Below are positions 13,777 through 17,302 of a stretch of 17,302 nt of DNA, one piece after another (positions within the stretch are counted from its first letter, which is position 1; every line of letters begins with the position of its first letter). The position numbers and the translations under genes were made by a program. The notes under the pieces are model-generated. The model saw only the letters and a program-made list of their open reading frames with translations. It was not told the DNA's origin and made no database searches. Source of the DNA: Candidatus Neomicrothrix sp. UBA7884. Its GTDB lineage: Bacteria; Actinomycetota; Acidimicrobiia; Acidimicrobiales; MedAcidi-G1. The stretch covers positions 3,886 to 21,187 of the forward strand of contig DLRQ01000082.1 in assembly GCA_002501135.1 (NCBI GenBank), given 5' to 3'.

Positions 13777-15059
13777 CGGCCGGTGTCGCCCTCCGGTAGG
13801 AGGTCACTGCGGTTGTGCCCTTCCCGTGCCAGCCGCCTGACGAACACGCCGGATCTGGGCTTGGGCTCGAAGTAGGAGGACTTGGGAGGCATCCGCTCGT
13901 CGGCATCGGCCACGGCCATCAGCTCATCCACCGAGGTCGGATACATGACGAAGCCGATTCCGCTCCTGTCGTCGCAGCGTTCTACGAGTGTGTCCAGGCC
14001 GAGCGGGTCCGGCACGTAGGTGATGTTGGGGTCACTCGCCACATCGGCGATGCCGAACAGTGGGGTCAGCACGGAGTCCTGTAGCCGGGACACGTCGAGC
14101 AGGTCGACCGGGCGCCGACCCGATGCCTCAGGAAGGGTGAGCGAGTACCAGCTTCCACCCAGGTAGAGGCCGATGACACCCGGTACCGATGGTCGGGCCG
14201 AGTCGGTATCGGGCAGGGGTTCGACGGAACCCACCGTCGAAAGGGCCTCCAACAGCTCCGAGGTGGTCCGGTCGCTCTGGTCCACGACGATCCGGTGGAA
14301 CGGCAGGACCAGCATCTCAAAGTCTGGGAAAAGCACAGCCTGGGTCCAGCCCAGTGGGCCATCGGGGTCGGCTGAACGGGACCTGGCGGTGGCGGCGGCG
14401 GCCAGGCGGTGGTGTCCGTCGGCCACGTAGAGGGTTCGGTCACCGATGAGCTCGACCAGGTTGTCGGCGTCGCTGCCGGTGATCGACCACACGGTCTGGC
14501 GGATGCCGTCATCGTCGGATTCCAACTCGGGTGCTGCCTGGCAGAGCCTCGCGATCTCGGCTGCTAGATCACCGCTTCCCCTGAAGGTAAGCGATACCGG
14601 GCTGGAGGAGGCGCCCACCGTGGTGAGGTGCATGGCCAGGAGGTCCGTGCGGCCCGGTCTAACGGCTTCGTGGCGCAGGATCCGGGGGTCGCTCTCCTCT
14701 GTCACGGGAACCAGGCCCATGATTCCGGTCTGGACATGGCTCGCCCCGGGCCCCTTGCTGGGCCGGTCGATCTCGAGGCGGTACAGGAACAGGGTCGGTT
14801 CGTCGTGGGTGACGTAGGCATCGACCTCGTAGAGCTGCTGCATGGCGGCGCTGCATCCGTTCAACAGGCCTTCGATGTCGTAGCGCCTCTCGGGCGCAAC
14901 GTCCTCCTGTGAGCGGGTGACGTGCAGGAAGCTGAACTGGTTTACGGCCGCTATGGCTGCACGCTCGGCCGATGAGTAGGCGTCGTAGGGGCCGGTCGTG
15001 ACCCTGTCTGTCCACTCGGGTCGGATCACGAGGCCCGGGAACGGGCGAAGGAGCGTCAT
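13773..15059 (-). CDS. DUF1015 protein (ParB/SerK-like motif), serine-operon partner
   Basis: A 428-aa DUF1015 protein. It has the family opening (PFPGLVIRPEW, then PYDAYSSAER), the central YVADGHHRLAAA (211-222), and the C-terminal PPKSSYFEPKPRSGVFV (391-407), the strongest family marks. The DGHHR motif resembles the nucleotide-handling box of ParB-like proteins, including free-serine kinase SerK, so a kinase or nucleotidase role in serine metabolism is a reasonable hypothesis; it is not established for this family as far as I know. It overlaps serA upstream and the pabB-pabC fusion downstream by ATGA (4 nt each), so all three are probably translated as one unit. No serC or serB gene lies in view, which makes this unassigned gene the only candidate here for an extra serine-pathway step. 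Confidence 0.88.
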   Translation of the reverse strand: MTLLRPFPGLVIRPEWTDRVTTGPYDAYSSAERAAIAAVNQFSFLHVTRSQEDVAPERRYDIEGLLNGCSAAMQQLYEVDAYVTHDEPTLFLYRLEIDRPSKGPGASHVQTGIMGLVPVTEESDPRILRHEAVRPGRTDLLAMHLTTVGASSSPVSLTFRGSGDLAAEIARLCQAAPELESDDDGIRQTVWSITGSDADNLVELIGDRTLYVADGHHRLAAAATARSRSADPDGPLGWTQAVLFPDFEMLVLPFHRIVVDQSDRTTSELLEALSTVGSVEPLPDTDSARPSVPGVIGLYLGGSWYSLTLPEASGRRPVDLLDVSRLQDSVLTPLFGIADVASDPNITYVPDPLGLDTLVERCDDRSGIGFVMYPTSVDELMAVADADERMPPKSSYFEPKPRSGVFVRRLAREGHNRSDLLPEGDTGR

Positions 15060-16267
15060 CGGTCGTGGTGGGTCACCCTGACCCGGATCACGTGCTCAAG
15101 ACGGGCGAGCCTGTCGGTGAGCGATTCGGGGACCTCCCCGGACACATCTATTACGGCAACTGCCGCGGTTTCGCCCTCGAAGACCTTGTTCTGCATCGTC
15201 TGGACGTTGATCTCCGACTTCCGCAAATCCTCGAAGACGGCGGCAAGCACCCCGACCCGGTCGTAGTGCCTGATGGTGATGGTCGAGGTGCCGAGGCGGG
15301 TGTGGACGACGTTCACGCAGTTCAACAGGTCTCCGCTCCGGTAGGCCTCGATCACCTCGATCGTTCCCGCAGATGTGGCGTCCTGGGCCTGCTGGGTTGA
15401 GGCTCCAACGTGGTGGGTACCCACCACGTTCGGGTTGGATGCCAACTTCGAGGAGAACTCACCTGTGCCCTCGTCGGGCTCCCCGCAGAACACGTCGAGC
15501 CCGGCCCTGATGCCCTTCTCGTCGATGGCGGCCAGCAGGGCCGTCTCGTCGACGACCTCGCCACGGCTGGTATTCAACAGGACTGATCCGGGGCGCATTC
15601 CGGCAAGGAAGTCGGCATCGACAAGGCCCTCCGTGCCCGGCCCGCCCGGGACGTGGACGGAGACCACGTCGGACTCGCTGAGCAGGTCGCTGAGGTTGTC
15701 GACCAGCCTGATTCCCGTGGATCTGATCCGGGCCTCGGTATCGGGATGGCGGTCGGCCTTGCGGACAGCGACGACGGCCATCCCGAAGCACCTGGCCCGT
15801 TCGGCGACAGCCAGGCCGATCTCGCCCACACCGACAATGCCCATTGTCCTTCCAAGGAGGCCTTCTGCGCGGCTATACGCCTTCTTGTTCCAGAGACCGT
15901 TTCGCAGGTCGCCCGTGGCGTCGGCGATGTGGCGGTCGATTGCCAACAGCAGCCCGAGGGTGAGCTCGGCAACTGCGACGGCGTTCGTACCGGGGACGTT
16001 GCAGACGTAGACGCCGGCGTCAGCGGCTGCCTGGCAGTCAATGGTGTTGGTGCCGGCACCGGACCTGACCACAAGCCCCAGGTTCCGGGCTTGGTTGATC
16101 GTGTCCGCAGTTACCTCGGTACTGCGGACTACGAGGACGTCGGCGTCCTCGATCGCATTGGGGAGGTCGCTGCCAGCCAACTCAGGTCGAACGACGCAGT
16201 TGTCGCCTCGTTCCCGCAGGCTGTCAACGAATGCCTCGGGTAGGGCATCGGCGAAAAGGATCTTCAT
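15056..16267 (-). CDS. serA: D-3-phosphoglycerate dehydrogenase
   Basis: A 403-aa D-isomer 2-hydroxyacid dehydrogenase with a C-terminal ACT domain, close to the 410-aa E. coli SerA in size and lacking the extra ~130-aa domain of long-type SerA. The substrate domain has VVRSGAGTNTID (67-78). The NAD-binding motif is GIVGVGEIG (143-151). Catalytic residues are R235 (NTSRGE), E263 (CGEPDE) and H286 (THHVGAST). The ACT domain runs from about 330 (TIRHYDRVGVLAAVFEDLRK) and likely binds serine for feedback control. The residue before the catalytic His is His where most homologues have Pro. ATG 16267 is preceded by AAAGGAGAGG; a longer in-frame start would add an unrelated extension. It converts 3-phosphoglycerate to 3-phosphohydroxypyruvate and feeds serine, a one-carbon donor. 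Confidence 0.93.
   Translation of the reverse strand: MKILFADALPEAFVDSLRERGDNCVVRPELAGSDLPNAIEDADVLVVRSTEVTADTINQARNLGLVVRSGAGTNTIDCQAAADAGVYVCNVPGTNAVAVAELTLGLLLAIDRHIADATGDLRNGLWNKKAYSRAEGLLGRTMGIVGVGEIGLAVAERARCFGMAVVAVRKADRHPDTEARIRSTGIRLVDNLSDLLSESDVVSVHVPGGPGTEGLVDADFLAGMRPGSVLLNTSRGEVVDETALLAAIDEKGIRAGLDVFCGEPDEGTGEFSSKLASNPNVVGTHHVGASTQQAQDATSAGTIEVIEAYRSGDLLNCVNVVHTRLGTSTITIRHYDRVGVLAAVFEDLRKSEINVQTMQNKVFEGETAAVAVIDVSGEVPESLTDRLARLEHVIRVRVTHHDR
15407..15430. repeat. 24-bp perfect palindrome inside serA
   Basis: The left half is AACGTGGTGGGT and the right half is its exact reverse complement, with no spacer. It encodes residues 280-287 (NVVGTHHV), including the catalytic His of SerA. 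I cannot tell whether it is functional or a by-product of the mirror-like codon series. Confidence 0.85.
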
Positions 16268-16430
16268 GACCTCTCCTTTGGCACGCCGGCACCGGCACGG
16301 GTGTGCGGGCGACGGGGTAGCCTCGGCGGACCAGAGTGGGCGCCAGCCTAGGCAGCACATTCTGTAAGCACAATGTGGCGGTGCCTCAGCCCAAGGGGGA
16401 CGGGGCGCCACGACTGAAGCGGGGGTTGTT
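16268..16430. promoter_or_regulatory. Divergent control region between serA and the BKACE gene
   Basis: A 163-bp spacer. It holds a palindrome GCCTAGGC (16346-16353) and an inverted repeat CACATT-N10-AATGTG (16356-16377). A possible serA promoter on the minus strand is TTGTGC (about 16374-16369), 17 bp, TAGGCT (16351-16346), with weak -35 match but an actinobacterial-style -10. It lacks the TTCCC-N7-GGRAA site, so the BKACE gene may answer to another regulator. Confidence 0.45.
16356..16377. repeat. Inverted repeat CACATT-N10-AATGTG
   Basis: Perfect 6-bp arms at 16356-16361 and 16372-16377. It sits about 55 bp before the BKACE start and overlaps the possible serA -35, a typical place for an operator. 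The binding protein is unknown. Confidence 0.4.
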
Positions 16431-17302
16431 ATGAACCGTCGGTCTATGAACAGGAACGTCATCGTCACCTGTGCCGTCACCGGCTCAGGTGACAGCACAG
16501 GTCGGAGTCCCGAGGTGCCGGTGACACCGGCCGAGATTGCCGCTTCGGCACTTGATGCAGCGGCTGCCGGGGCGGCGATCGTGCACTGCCACGTCCGAGA
16601 CCTGGAGACCGGCAAGGGTACGCGAACCGTCGCCCTCTACGAAGAGGTCGTGGAGCGAATCAGGACCGAGAACACCGAGGTCATCGTGAACCTGACCGCC
16701 GGGATGGGCGGCGACCTGAACGTGGGTCCCGATGATGACCCGATGAGTTGGCAGCCCGGAACTGATCTCGTCGGAGGACTCGAGCGCCTCGCCCATGTGG
16801 AGGCCATCAAGCCCGACATCTGTTCAATGGACTGCGGGTCGCTCAACTTCGGCAATGACAACGAGGTATACGTGTCGACCCCGGCGATGCTCCGGATCAT
16901 GGCCGAGAAGGTCCGGGAACTGGGAGTGCGCCCCGAACTGGAGATCTTTGACACCGGCAACCTCTGGTTTGCCGAGACCCTCATCGCCGAGGGCCTCGTC
17001 GATGCTCCCTACTGGCTGCAACTCTGCCTCTCGATCCCGTACGGAACACCGATGGATGTGGGGATCCTCCAGGCGATGGTCCACCGCCTCCCGCCTGAGG
17101 CGGAGTTCACCTCGTTCGGCCTGGGCGCCATGCAGATGCCCATGGTCGCCCAGTCGGTGATGCTCGGTGGCCACGCGAGGGTGGGCCTCGAGGACAACCT
17201 CTACCTCGAACGTGGGGTGCTGGCCACCAACGCCCAACTCGTCGAGAAGGCGGTCACGATCATCGAGCTGATGGGAGCGGCGGTGCAGTCTCCCGCCGAG
17301 GC
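16431..17302 (+). CDS. BKACE family beta-keto acid cleavage enzyme (DUF849), 3' end cut off
   Basis: The first 290 codons are present; the gene runs off the right edge. BKACE enzymes cleave a beta-keto acid with acetyl-CoA to give acetoacetate and a new CoA ester. The zinc-binding HxH (H52, H54 in VHCHVRD) and the R250-x3-E254-D255 group (ARVGLEDN) match the spacing of Kce residues R226, E230 and D231. Other family marks are NVIVTCAVTG (9-18), NLTAGMGGD, CSMDCGSLNFG (131-141) and EIFDTGNLWFA (171-181). Start ATG 16431 has a GGGGG run 5 nt upstream; ATG 16446, five codons later, lacks one but is nearer the usual start. The substrate is not readable with certainty. Nearby betaine-type genes make 3-dehydrocarnitine a candidate. 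Confidence 0.9.
   Translation, partial: MNRRSMNRNVIVTCAVTGSGDSTGRSPEVPVTPAEIAASALDAAAAGAAIVHCHVRDLETGKGTRTVALYEEVVERIRTENTEVIVNLTAGMGGDLNVGPDDDPMSWQPGTDLVGGLERLAHVEAIKPDICSMDCGSLNFGNDNEVYVSTPAMLRIMAEKVRELGVRPELEIFDTGNLWFAETLIAEGLVDAPYWLQLCLSIPYGTPMDVGILQAMVHRLPPEAEFTSFGLGAMQMPMVAQSVMLGGHARVGLEDNLYLERGVLATNAQLVEKAVTIIELMGAAVQSPAE

Noticed and set aside
16268..16615. A 116-codon upstream extension of serA
   Set aside because: It overlaps the divergent BKACE gene and lacks family similarity; ATG 16267 has a strong Shine-Dalgarno.
1..17302. CRISPR arrays, insertion sequences, phage genes, tRNA or rRNA
   Set aside because: No regularly spaced repeats, transposase or integrase frames, or RNA gene signatures were visible; gene order looks like stable chromosome.

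Overview
The window is a gene-dense, high-GC stretch with actinobacterial-looking codon use and -10 elements. Gene content suggests a free-living, respiring bacterium that makes or imports B12 and uses folate-linked C1 chemistry. An Actinomycetota lineage such as Acidimicrobiia is my best guess at moderate-to-low confidence, because no RNA marker gene is present. I see no tRNA, rRNA, CRISPR array or insertion sequence.

Region 1 (1-4824, minus strand) is a tightly packed operon for corrinoid-dependent demethylation. In transcription order it encodes a corrinoid protein, DUF1638, a small 'virulence factor' family protein (PF13769), an MtgA-like methyl-THF:corrinoid methyltransferase, a ferredoxin-ASKHA reductive activator (RACo/RamA-like), and the first 52 codons of an MttB-superfamily methyltransferase cut by the window edge. 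The likely flow is: quaternary amine (glycine betaine or a relative) gives its methyl to MttB, then to the corrinoid protein, then to THF by the MtgA-like enzyme. The activator rescues oxidised cobalamin. The DUF1638 and PF13769 proteins are uncharacterised partners.

Region 2 (4825-6686) has a 214-bp divergent control region, an IclR regulator and a drug/metabolite-type (EamA-like) transporter, both genes on the plus strand. Region 3 (6706-12007) has an SDR dehydrogenase on minus, divergent from a plus-strand operon of a dimethylglycine/sarcosine dehydrogenase-like FAD-GcvT protein followed by etfB and etfA. This would take dimethylglycine made by region 1 on to sarcosine, passing electrons to ETF and the formaldehyde-level carbon to THF. 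A TTCCC-N7-GGRAA inverted repeat occurs in both divergent control regions, so the IclR protein probably controls both halves.

Region 4 (12004-16267, minus) is a 4-nt-overlapping operon of serA, a DUF1015 gene and a fused pabB-pabC, i.e. serine entry and p-aminobenzoate for folate. Region 5 (16431 to the end, plus) is a partial BKACE (DUF849) gene. BKACE enzymes include 3-dehydrocarnitine cleavage, which yields a betaine product. A carnitine-to-betaine-to-sarcosine route across the window is therefore possible but unproven.
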